This document shows positions 32,296-39,945 of a stretch of 40,028 nucleotides of DNA, in pieces. The stretch is from positions 1 to 40,028 of the forward strand of contig JAENYS010000022.1 in NCBI GenBank assembly GCA_016841645.1, written 5' to 3'. Position 1 is the stretch's first letter; every line of letters begins with the position of its first letter. Below the pieces are notes generated by a model. The model saw nothing but the letters and a program-made list of their open reading frames with translations. It made no database searches and was not told where the DNA came from. The position numbers and the translations under genes are program-made. Source of the DNA: Desulfoscipio geothermicus (GTDB taxonomy: Bacteria > Bacillota > Desulfotomaculia > Desulfotomaculales > Desulfallaceae).

Positions 32296-32825
32296 TCAGC
32301 CGTACTTTATCTGTTGAACAGCCAAGCCGCTCCGGGTGGGTAACACCGCCAAGCGGTCACCGCGCACCTGTCCAAGCAGGGCAATGCCCATATCACGGGC
32401 AAGCAAAATGGTGTTCTTCGTCAGCGCATGTCGCGAACCAATAATCAGGACCTGCATCCGTGCTGCTTTGAGTAGCACCTGGACGATATGCAACCGGTGA
32501 TTATCCGCAGTCAATCTCTGATTGATCCGAATCAAAATTTATTCCTTAGTTTTGAAACTAAACTGCCACACTGCACCCGGGTTACCGTACCGCCGGCAGT
32601 TCATAATCAGGATTGTTCAGCCTCACACCGGCCAGCAATTCGTCCTCACTCACCCGTATGCTCGCCACGTCGCCAATGCCAGAGATGATCCCTCTGCATA
32701 TAGATCTCCGAATACGAGATAATCCCAGTTTGGCTTGTGTGCACAGGATGGTGACTAGCGCCTTCATTTTACATGAATGGTGATTCCATTTCGCTAGGCA
32801 CAAAAACTTTCTGTGTGTCTAGCAT
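32296..32825 (-). pseudogene. fdhD: Decayed fdhD (formate dehydrogenase accessory sulfurtransferase)
   Basis: Remains of one gene in several frames. An N-terminal piece (32582-32803) reads ALVTILCTQAKL, then GIISGIGDVASIRVSEDELL. The residues ITIHVK just before it are in another frame. A C-terminal piece (32296-32535) reads VLLKAARMQVLIIGSRHALT, then LARDMGIALLGQVRGDRL. These are the two ends of FdhD. Between them, stops interrupt the region where FdhD carries its essential cysteine loop. At least one frameshift near 32780 and stops near 32560 are visible. A possible original ATG at 32825 lies 8 bp after the bamD stop, so it was once the next gene of the operon. Confidence 0.8.
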
Positions 32826-32833
32826 TGCCGTTA

Positions 32834-33985
32834 TCAGATTAGTTCCGCAAGGACCTCCGTAATGTCCTTAATCTCGATGACGTCATCAAAATTCATAACA
32901 ACTCTGCTATCCTCGAAATTAGTAATGCAATAGGGGCAGGCAGTAACCAGTTCCTGAGCTCCAAGCGCTACGGCTTGTTCTAATCTGAGATTGGCGAAAC
33001 GGTCGGATTTGATTGTTTCAACCCAGATCCTGCCGCCGCCCATGCCGCAGCAGAGACTGTTTACACGCGCTTCTTCCATCTCAACGAGTTCCAAGCCGGG
33101 TATATTCTTTAATACGTCGCGCGGTTCGTCATATATGTGATTATGCCGACCCAGGTAACAAGGATCATGATACGTTACTTTCTTCGGGTATTCCTTAGTT
33201 ATCTGCAGTCTGCCTTCTTTAATTAGTTGGCAGATAAACTCGGAGATATGCATTATCTCAAAGTTTACATTAAATTCAGGATATTCGTTTTTGAAGGTGT
33301 GGTAGCAGTGGGGAGAAGAAACTACTATTTTCTTGACCCCGTGATCGATCCAGGTTTTTATGTTGGCTTTGGCCAGCTCTTTAAACATTTCTTCGTTGCC
33401 GGTCTTGCGAATGCTTTCTCCACAGCAGTTTTCTTCTTCGCCCAGGATACCGTAATCTACGCCTGCCGCGTTAAGAACTTTAGCTGTGGCTGCGGCGACC
33501 TTCTTTAATCTTGGGTCATAGCATAAATAGCAGCCGGGGAAATATAATATTTCCATGCCTTCTTCGAAAGTTTTTACATTCAGGCCTTTGGCCCAGTCTG
33601 CCCGGTTGGCCCGCGGTTCACCAAATGGGTTGGCTTCCGCGCCAAGGCCTGCGGTTGCGGTACGGACAGGCTTGATATGTTCGGGAAAGACACCATAACC
33701 CGTAGCCATCCGACGCAGGGCCATCATATCTTGGATCTGTTTTACTTCCCTGGGGCATACTTCAGCGCACCTGCCGCAGGTAGTACAGCGCCAGATCTCT
33801 TCATTTTCAATCTCTGTCAATCCAAAAGTAGCCTGTCGGATTAGCTTGCGCATACTGAAAGTTCTTACCCTGTTCCAGGGACAGACAGTATCGCATTTCC
33901 CGCATTGAAAGCAGTATTTGACCGGATCTCCGCCGTAATCTTTTATTTCTTGTATTACTTCTTTGATGGGGGTTTCAGTCTGCAC
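32834..33985 (-). CDS. bamD: BamD-like HdrD-type iron-sulfur protein
   Basis: A 383-residue protein. The N-terminal ferredoxin domain has CFQCGKCDTVCPW near 20 and CTTCGRCAEVCPR near 67. Two CCG domains follow: GCYLCYDPRL near 150 with ENCCGES, and HDPCYLGRHNHIYDEP with LCCGMGGGR near 315. CCG domains bind the special 4Fe-4S clusters of heterodisulfide-reductase type proteins. It should shuttle electrons between BamC/BamB and the HdrA-like BamE. The start is GTG at 33985, 11 bases after GGAGGG; the second copy at the left edge has ATG at the same place. It is followed by the fdhD relic rather than directly by bamE. Confidence 0.92.
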   Translation of the reverse strand: MQTETPIKEVIQEIKDYGGDPVKYCFQCGKCDTVCPWNRVRTFSMRKLIRQATFGLTEIENEEIWRCTTCGRCAEVCPREVKQIQDMMALRRMATGYGVFPEHIKPVRTATAGLGAEANPFGEPRANRADWAKGLNVKTFEEGMEILYFPGCYLCYDPRLKKVAAATAKVLNAAGVDYGILGEEENCCGESIRKTGNEEMFKELAKANIKTWIDHGVKKIVVSSPHCYHTFKNEYPEFNVNFEIMHISEFICQLIKEGRLQITKEYPKKVTYHDPCYLGRHNHIYDEPRDVLKNIPGLELVEMEEARVNSLCCGMGGGRIWVETIKSDRFANLRLEQAVALGAQELVTACPYCITNFEDSRVVMNFDDVIEIKDITEVLAELI

Positions 33986-34016
33986 GACTTTTTAATCCCT
34001 CCTTTCACATTATGTT

Positions 34017-34556
34017 TTAGCCCTTCTGTGACAATCTGTTAAAGGTATCCGCTATCTTCTGGACTCCAAATTTGTCTAACAATGCCTTCATTCCTAATTC
34101 CATCTCGTCCATCTTCACTTCTACTTTTTCTTCCTCTTCAACTTCCAGTTCCTCGAATGTCAGACAGCCTTGTGGACATGCCTGAACACACAAGGGCTCT
34201 TTTTCGTCTGCACACAAATCGCATTGGAGAGGAAGACCGGAATCGGGATCAAAAAACATTTCTCTGGTCGGGCAGATAGTCCCACAGAAGCTGCACTCGC
34301 TGTATTTCTTTCCTTTAATAGTATAAACACGCCTGCCGTCACATCCGGCTTTAGCATAATCAGTGGCACGAATGGGAACATATTCATCATTAAATTGATC
34401 CATAACCACGCGAATCCTTGACCTGGATGGATTCATTGCGCTGTACTTCGGCGTAGCATGATATGCAGAGCAGGCTATCTCACAACCGCGGCAACCATTG
34501 CATTTATCAAGATCAACTCTAATTGTTTTAACTATTTTCTTCACTTTTTCTCCCAC
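34017..34556 (-). CDS. bamC: BamC-like 4Fe-4S ferredoxin subunit
   Basis: A 179-residue polyferredoxin. Cys clusters: CNGCRGCEIAC near residue 17, CSFCGTICP near 88, and CDLCADEKEPLCVQACPQGC near 110. An acidic patch EELEVEEEEKVEVKMDE follows, as in the second copy. In class II benzoyl-CoA reductase BamC binds the tungsten subunit BamB and carries electrons to it. The start is not certain: GTG at 34556 is 8 bases after GGGGGG and overlaps the bamB end; GTG at 34565 (adjacent to the site) and 34544 are alternatives. Translational coupling with bamB is likely. Confidence 0.92.
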   Translation of the reverse strand: MGEKVKKIVKTIRVDLDKCNGCRGCEIACSAYHATPKYSAMNPSRSRIRVVMDQFNDEYVPIRATDYAKAGCDGRRVYTIKGKKYSECSFCGTICPTREMFFDPDSGLPLQCDLCADEKEPLCVQACPQGCLTFEELEVEEEEKVEVKMDEMELGMKALLDKFGVQKIADTFNRLSQKG

Positions 34557-34558
34557 AA

Positions 34559-36526
34559 TTAGCACCCCCCTGACTTTTGTTCTTCGGCTTTTGCCGCTTC
34601 TTGGGCTGGAGTACCTTCATTAGGATCTAAAATCCCTAACTGAATCAATTCGTCTGCTACATAGTCCAAGCCGACTCTCTGCAACTCTGCTTTAGTAGGA
34701 ATTGCATCCTTAGTCCATCCCCTAAAGTCATAATAGGCGTCAAGCAGCTTTTCTTCAAGCTCAGGGTTTCTTACCGCCCAGTGATCCTTAGGTGGATCAT
34801 CATCGACTCTTCTCATGCCCAATCTATTATTAATGCATCTGACCAAATCACGGTTCCTGCGGCAGATTTCCCAAAGTCCCTCTTTATCAATTTCCATACC
34901 GGTCGCAAGATGAATTATATCCGGCACATTATTGAAAGAATAGGCAACCTGACCGCCAAACTGTCCTCTAAATGATGACACAAAACCGCAAAGTCCGGTG
35001 GAGTCATCAATATAATGCATGGCCTCATTCCAGTCCGTAAGTGCGCAAGTATCTTCAATAGATATCTGATCACGCTTTTCCCAGTTCATAAACATATCTT
35101 TAAATTTTTGATATGGGGCTGCATCCCATTTATCAACGAATTCCTTCCTCTTTACCGGATCCCTAATCGGATCCTGAGGGAATGAACCTTCAATCTGGGT
35201 GATAGCCATTTTCTCACCGGTAGCTATCATGAGATAATAAGCCGGGTTCAGTTTGCCCAGCTTGATGGGTAACTGTTCCATTTTTTTCACGGTATTATGC
35301 TCAAATGACTCTGCTCCGGGAATCATGCGGGACGCCCACCAAGAGCCATTGGCCAGTATATCGCCAATCCCTTCCCGGTGAACAATTTTTTCCAACAAAA
35401 ACTTAACTCTATCCCCGGGATCAGTCGGGAAATTAGGAATATCCTGGTCAGTTAAAACGCCGTTATCGTAAAGTTCTATGCCAAGGGCAATAGCTTGTGG
35501 CGTAGAGTATGAATCCACTCCCCAATCCAAACATTGACCAAGCATTCCATAAGTATAGTCCAGTTCTTTAAAGGCTGCCATATGATAGGTATCTTTGCCA
35601 TAGCATTTATAACCGAATCTTTTCGTACCCGGCCAGGAAATCACGTTAATGCATCCCTTTGGACAGTTGTAGCAACCTGCTTGTCTATCCATGTTGTCAT
35701 ATTTCCAGCGAGTCCATCTGTCTTGAAGTTCTTCGCTCCAATAATTTTTAATACGCGTACGCGAATTACCCCAAGCAAAGTTATTATGGTGGAAACTGTC
35801 ATCCTCATCGACCGCCATCCAGTCCCCACAGCCATCGCTGTCATTAATCCACTTTTTCATTTTGAGGCATAGCTCAAAGAGTTCTTGCGGGTGGGCGATA
35901 TTGATGTCCTTTGTTCCGCGAACAGCAATTGCCTTTAACTTTTTGTCGCCCATGATTGGACCAGGTCCCCGAGACGCACTGGAATAACCGTGTTCGAGGC
36001 TAGCCGTTAAGACCTTGTTCTCACCGGCCAGACCGATACAGGCCACCTGGGCGAAGGGTTCATTCAACTCTTCTCTAATGAGACTTGTGGTTTCCCCTGG
36101 GCCTTTCCCTGCGAGATGGGAAGCATCACGTATTTCTACTCTCTCATTGTGTACATACAAATAAACCAGTTTAGGAGCTTTGCCGCGAATGATTATTCTG
36201 TCGTAACCGGCATATTTCAGTTCCGGCCCGAAATGTCCTCCCATACAGGAATGTCCAAATATGCCTGTCATAGGGTTAATGGTATTCACACTGGTACGGT
36301 TGCATCCGACAACAGGTGTTGCATGCAAAAGACCGGCGCCTAAGATTAGTAAATTATCTTCACTAAAGGGTTTAGTGTCGGGTTTAACCCTATCCCAGAT
36401 TATCTTGGCGTTAACACCCTGACCCCCTAGATGAGTCTCCATCAATTTGGGGTCGGTTTCTACCCGCTCAATGTTTCCAGTAGACAAATCAACTTCTAAA
36501 TTATACCCTGCCTCAGCGTACCTCAT
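34559..36526 (-). CDS. bamB: BamB, tungsten-containing benzoyl-CoA reductase active-site subunit
   Basis: A 655-residue aldehyde:ferredoxin-oxidoreductase-family protein. It has the N-terminal tungstopterin region (THLGGQGVNAK and SRGPGPIMGDKKLKAIAVRG) and a 4Fe-4S site GCYNCPKGC near residue 287 with a later Cys in STGLCGF. The C-terminal part is typical of BamB (AVRNPELEEKLLDAYYDFRG). Class II reductases use W-bis-pterin to reduce benzoyl-CoA without ATP. The identity is supported by the complete bamBCDEFGHI order. The ATG at 36526 has GAGGTG upstream and overlaps the stop of a 65-codon leader frame (ATGA). A -24/-12 promoter lies about 370 bp upstream. The tail EAAKAEEQKSGGC is absent from the second copy. 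Confidence 0.93.
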   Translation of the reverse strand: MRYAEAGYNLEVDLSTGNIERVETDPKLMETHLGGQGVNAKIIWDRVKPDTKPFSEDNLLILGAGLLHATPVVGCNRTSVNTINPMTGIFGHSCMGGHFGPELKYAGYDRIIIRGKAPKLVYLYVHNERVEIRDASHLAGKGPGETTSLIREELNEPFAQVACIGLAGENKVLTASLEHGYSSASRGPGPIMGDKKLKAIAVRGTKDINIAHPQELFELCLKMKKWINDSDGCGDWMAVDEDDSFHHNNFAWGNSRTRIKNYWSEELQDRWTRWKYDNMDRQAGCYNCPKGCINVISWPGTKRFGYKCYGKDTYHMAAFKELDYTYGMLGQCLDWGVDSYSTPQAIALGIELYDNGVLTDQDIPNFPTDPGDRVKFLLEKIVHREGIGDILANGSWWASRMIPGAESFEHNTVKKMEQLPIKLGKLNPAYYLMIATGEKMAITQIEGSFPQDPIRDPVKRKEFVDKWDAAPYQKFKDMFMNWEKRDQISIEDTCALTDWNEAMHYIDDSTGLCGFVSSFRGQFGGQVAYSFNNVPDIIHLATGMEIDKEGLWEICRRNRDLVRCINNRLGMRRVDDDPPKDHWAVRNPELEEKLLDAYYDFRGWTKDAIPTKAELQRVGLDYVADELIQLGILDPNEGTPAQEAAKAEEQKSGGC

Positions 36527-36893
36527 TTTTCAACACCTCTACGTATTTTTTTAACATCTTTCGGGGTATCTGCGCAGCCATAGTCTTGAAGCTGCGCTGC
36601 TGTATTCGCAGTACATAGGAGCAAAAACAGCCTATCTCTTACCGAAGGTTTTTTGTTTCCATCGCTTGGTGTAATAATGCCGGGTGTGCCACCCCTTCCT
36701 TGCTTAAACCATCCCAACAACTATCATCTTAGTAAGGCGGTTTCAGTAACATTACCTCCCCCTTTTTATTGGTTTTATTGATGGAAATCCTTGTTAATAT
36801 AATTACGCGTTTTCTAGATGGTTTTTAGCTTGTCCAATATCTGCATTTTTTCAGAATCTTATAAAAACCTTTATAAAATCTTTAAAAGTATAC

Positions 36894-36911
36894 AAGCAAC
36901 TTCTATACCTG
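36894..36911 (-). promoter_or_regulatory. Sigma-54 (-24/-12) promoter of the bam operon
   Basis: Minus strand CAGG-TATAGAAGTT-GCTT. GG at 36909-36908 and GC at 36897-36896 are separated by exactly 10 bases. Fifteen bases (GGTATAGAAGTTGCTT core) are identical to the element before the molybdopterin gene at 39286-39299. This agrees with the -24/-12 consensus and with a sigma-54 activator encoded nearby. Confidence 0.8.
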
Positions 36912-37031
36912 CAGAGAGAGTTTATTGATTAAGCAAAAAGTTTTTATCATATCAGGATGTATCATCTAAACTCAATCATTTTAAAAACAAAAATCTCCAT
37001 TTTTCATCAAAATACATTGTCGAAATATCAG

Positions 37032-37050
37032 ACATGTTCAAATTACAGAC
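37032..37050. promoter_or_regulatory. Candidate activator-binding site upstream of the bam promoter
   Basis: ACATGTTCAAAT followed by TACAGACA, 123 bp upstream of the -24 GG. The same 12 bases, followed by GACTGACA, occur at 39419-39438, 120 bp upstream of the other -24/-12 promoter. Extra CAGACA copies lie at about 37045-37073. Confidence 0.65.
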
Positions 37051-37089
37051 AGCCCCTTCGGCATTTCAGACAGAGTAGTAAGAACTTAC

Positions 37090-37128
37090 AAGAATTAAAC
37101 CATGCCTGCGGGGCATGGTTTAATTCTT
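37090..37128. terminator. Terminator after the molybdopterin oxidoreductase gene
   Basis: Near-perfect 17-bp inverted repeat AAGAATTAAACCATGCC / GGCATGGTTTAATTCTT with a 5-base loop. It lies 27 bp after the gene's stop on the minus strand and separates that gene from the bam promoter. Confidence 0.85.
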
Positions 37129-37154
37129 TTGTTTACCTTTAATTTACTGCAATT

Positions 37155-39209
37155 CTATAACGCTTCAACCTTACACAGCAGAGATTTGAAATCGGGATAA
37201 CCGGTAATGGGATCACGCACATCCATATCGGTCAGGAAGTTAACGTTAGCATTAGACCAACCATGCGGTACCGACACTATGCCAGGCATCAACCTTGGCT
37301 CTTCCTTGACCCGCATGATGATGCTGCCATTGCGAGTGGAAAGACGAATACGCTCCCCGTCCTTTACGTTGTAACGGCTAGCGGTTGCCGGATGCATCTC
37401 GGCAAACGGCTCCGGTTCTTGCGCCCTGAGCTGCGGAACATGTCGCATCTGGGTGTGGGTAAACGCTTGCCGCCGGGCTCCGCTGATTAGAATTATCGGG
37501 AATTCCTTGGCCAGTTCAGGTGTGCTTACCGGGCTTTGAGCCGGTTCATAATATTTAGGAAGCGGGTCATAGCCGGCATCTTCCAGTGTCTTGGAATATA
37601 TTTCAATTTTGCCGCTAGGAGTACTAATCTTTTTATTCTTATAAGCGTAGTAGTCTTGCTTAGCAAAATAAATGCCCATTTCGGTTGCTTTTAACTGATC
37701 GGTAAGACCGCTGGGTTCCAGCAGAGTATCTATCACTTCTTCGTCAGATTTCCACGGGAATAATTCTCCAAATCCCAGACGGTGTGCCAGTTGGGTCCAA
37801 ATCCACCAGTCAGGCTTAGACTCACCTACCGGATCAATAACTCTCCGGTGGTACATGGCATATGGTTCGCCGTGCACTACGCCATAAACGTAAGCCAGAG
37901 CATCCTTTTCCATAAAGGTGCATGCGGGCAATACTAAATCAGCCAGCTCAGCACTTTCTGTCATAAAGAGATCAATAGCCATCATAAAGTCCATCGACTT
38001 AAAGGCATCAATAAACTTGTTTGCTTCCGGGAAAGAAACCACCGGGTTAGCTGCAGCAACAATAGCGCCACGAACCGGATAAGGCTTACTTTCCAGAGCT
38101 GCCTGCGGGAATAAGGTGGCAATGCCGTAAGGCGATTTTCTGCCCCAGAATTCATAGAACAGGGGGTATTGATCCGCACCGATCGGCACTTCATCCATTG
38201 GTAAACGCAGGTCGGTCATGCGGAGGAAGGGAATGGTTACCCATGTACCCGGTTTATCAATATTGCCGGTAACAATCTGCAGGATATTCAGTAACCTGGA
38301 CAGCTGCAGCCCGTTAACGTGCTGATCCAGCGTATTGATACCTTGCACGATACACGCAGGCTTGGACTGGGCATAAATACGGGCTACTGATTTAATATCC
38401 GACGCGGATATCCAGGTAATTTCTGCCGCCCAATCAGGTGTATACTGCTGAACATGCGCTTTCAGCTCTTCAAAACCGATAGTGTAGTTATCTACAAACT
38501 CCTTGTCATAGAGACCTTCGTTGATAATTACGTTTAGCATGGCTAGCCCAAGTGCTCCGTCAGTTCCTGGACGTATTGCCAAATGCAGACCCAGTTCGGA
38601 TAACTCTGTCCGCTTGGGGTCAATCGTAATCAGATCAAGTACTCTCTTTTCTGCTTTTTCCCTGATATCTTCGGCCAGCATGCCCTTGGAACCATCCGGG
38701 TTATGACCCCATAGAACGATACAGTGGGCATCAGCCGGGTAATCCATCGGATACCGGCCAAAGGTCAACTGACGGGCCATGATCCGGGCACGGTAGCAGA
38801 TGTTTTCCACTGATAACAGGTTGGGGGTGCCATAGGCCGATTTGAACCGCTGGGCAAAACCTGCTACTTCAATATTTTCTACGCCCATAGAGCCGCAGAA
38901 AATAGCCAGGGCTTTGGCACCATACTTGTCTCTAATTTTGCCAAGTTCTTCGGCAGCATAGTCCAGCGCCTCATCCCAGCTCAACCGCTCCCAAGTATTA
39001 CCTACACGACGCATAGGATATTTAATGCGGTCTGGTGAATAAACAAATTCAGGGAGAAACTCTCCGCGGGGGCAGATATAACCTTTGCTTACCGGATGTT
39101 CAGTTAACCCCTCTACTTTTACCATCTTGCCGTCTTCCAGCGTAACTTTAATACCACAGTCCCACACACATGACATGCAGTCGCTTACTACGGTCTTACG
39201 TTCCACCAC
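37155..39209 (-). CDS. Cytoplasmic molybdopterin oxidoreductase, acetylene-hydratase-like
   Basis: A 684-residue DMSO-reductase-family Mo/W-bis-MGD enzyme. The N-terminal 4Fe-4S site is CMSCVWDC with the fourth Cys in YICPRGEF. A likely metal-ligand Cys lies in VENICYRARIM near residue 140. No Tat or Sec signal precedes the cluster, so it acts in the cytoplasm. Blocks such as LYDKEFVDNYTIGFEELKAH and TPSGKIEIYSKTLEDAGYDP resemble Pelobacter acetylene hydratase, a non-redox member of the family. The substrate is unknown. The GTG at 39209 lies 8 bases after AAGGAG; a GTG three codons earlier abuts that site. It is transcribed alone from a -24/-12 promoter nearly identical to that of the bam operon, pointing to a role in aromatic metabolism. 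Confidence 0.88.
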   Translation of the reverse strand: MVERKTVVSDCMSCVWDCGIKVTLEDGKMVKVEGLTEHPVSKGYICPRGEFLPEFVYSPDRIKYPMRRVGNTWERLSWDEALDYAAEELGKIRDKYGAKALAIFCGSMGVENIEVAGFAQRFKSAYGTPNLLSVENICYRARIMARQLTFGRYPMDYPADAHCIVLWGHNPDGSKGMLAEDIREKAEKRVLDLITIDPKRTELSELGLHLAIRPGTDGALGLAMLNVIINEGLYDKEFVDNYTIGFEELKAHVQQYTPDWAAEITWISASDIKSVARIYAQSKPACIVQGINTLDQHVNGLQLSRLLNILQIVTGNIDKPGTWVTIPFLRMTDLRLPMDEVPIGADQYPLFYEFWGRKSPYGIATLFPQAALESKPYPVRGAIVAAANPVVSFPEANKFIDAFKSMDFMMAIDLFMTESAELADLVLPACTFMEKDALAYVYGVVHGEPYAMYHRRVIDPVGESKPDWWIWTQLAHRLGFGELFPWKSDEEVIDTLLEPSGLTDQLKATEMGIYFAKQDYYAYKNKKISTPSGKIEIYSKTLEDAGYDPLPKYYEPAQSPVSTPELAKEFPIILISGARRQAFTHTQMRHVPQLRAQEPEPFAEMHPATASRYNVKDGERIRLSTRNGSIIMRVKEEPRLMPGIVSVPHGWSNANVNFLTDMDVRDPITGYPDFKSLLCKVEAL

Positions 39210-39283
39210 TATACTCACTCCTTAACACAATTCATGTACCAGCTATTTAATACACACCTTATAGCTGTCAATATATTTTATAT

Positions 39284-39301
39284 AAGCAACTTCTATACCA
39301 G
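39284..39301 (-). promoter_or_regulatory. Sigma-54 (-24/-12) promoter of the molybdopterin oxidoreductase gene
   Basis: Minus strand CTGG-TATAGAAGTT-GCTTA. GG at 39299-39298 and GC at 39287-39286 with 10 bases between; the 16-base core is identical to that before bamB. It lies about 80 bp ahead of the start codon. Confidence 0.8.
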
Positions 39302-39418
39302 CAAATAATATTAAAAAAACTTGTTAAATGATAAATAAAACTTCTATTTTATGAGGACTCGAAAAGCTGTAAAGTAATAAAATCATTTTTAATTATTAAA
39401 AAAGTGTCCTAAAAACAT

Positions 39419-39438
39419 ACATGTTCAAATGACTGACA
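39419..39438. promoter_or_regulatory. Candidate activator-binding site upstream of the molybdopterin oxidoreductase promoter
   Basis: ACATGTTCAAAT followed by GACTGACA, 120 bp upstream of the -24 GG. It shares its first 12 bases and the following AC-GACA pattern with the site at 37032-37050. Confidence 0.65.
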
Positions 39439-39514
39439 ATGGACAACGGAACTGCTTAGCTATCCCTTTCCATAAAATCATGTCAATGAATGATGAGACG
39501 GAAAAGGACTGAGC

Positions 39515-39778
39515 TTAAAACTCGTCCTCGTCATCAGGGTGACAGATAAAATATTCCCTCTCCAAAAGCTCGTGAAACTGCTCCGGTATTGCAACCACCT
39601 GTTTAAAAGGCACACCTCCGGGTTGGGTCAATTCAAAGATAAGTTCGTATTTCCCATCGCGGTTTTTGCGGGGGCGCCATTGCCTCAGGGTCATACCTTC
39701 CTGAGAAATATACGCGCGTACAATTTCGTCGCACCATTTAAAAAAGGTGGCTTGTTCATTGTCCAGATATTCCATCAT
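39515..39778 (-). CDS. Small hypothetical protein
   Basis: An 87-residue soluble protein starting MMEYLDNEQATFFKW, rich in aromatic and acidic residues and ending CHPDDEDEF. No family recognised. The start at 39778 has a GGAGGG site 8 bases upstream; a GTG six codons earlier overlaps that site. It is upstream of the molybdopterin gene on the same strand but separated by that gene's own promoter, so no functional link is implied. Confidence 0.7.
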   Translation of the reverse strand: MMEYLDNEQATFFKWCDEIVRAYISQEGMTLRQWRPRKNRDGKYELIFELTQPGGVPFKQVVAIPEQFHELLEREYFICHPDDEDEF

Positions 39779-39894
39779 ATGCCAATCCCTCCTCACGGTA
39801 GGCAGAATAATTTCAGTTATTGACCTGAATCATTATACTACAATTTAACTCAGCAGAGTAAATACCATTTAATGCAACTGGCTACATAAAGCAT

Positions 39895-39945
39895 TAGAGG
39901 CAGCATAAAATGTCGGGATTTTTCCGATATTTTATGCTGCCTCTA
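39895..39945. terminator. Long bidirectional hairpin
   Basis: TAGAGGCAGCATAAAAT / ATTTTATGCTGCCTCTA (17 bp) with an inner CGG/CCG and a T-rich loop. It shares the core GGCAGCATA with the terminator at 25301-25345. A terminator for a neighbouring gene beyond the right edge is likely; nothing else is seen from 39779 to the end of the window. Confidence 0.7.

Larger units (their letters stand above)
36527..37154. other. Leader and control region of the bam operon
   Basis: 628 bp without a firm gene. From right to left on the transcribed strand it has: the terminator of the molybdopterin gene (37090-37128), the ACATGTTCAAAT element (37032-37043), the -24/-12 promoter (36896-36909) and a leader of about 370 bases. 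The last 198 bases of the leader are an open frame ending at 36523 in an ATGA overlap with bamB. It starts TTG, has no ribosome site and no known domain. Its final residues (RRGVEK) resemble the sequence before the second bamB (CRGVEK), which follows from duplication. Confidence 0.6.
39210..39514. other. Control region of the molybdopterin oxidoreductase gene
   Basis: AT-rich, no gene. It contains the -24/-12 promoter at 39286-39299 and the upstream ACATGTTCAAAT element at 39419-39430. An A/T-rich stretch between them could allow DNA bending. Confidence 0.7.
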
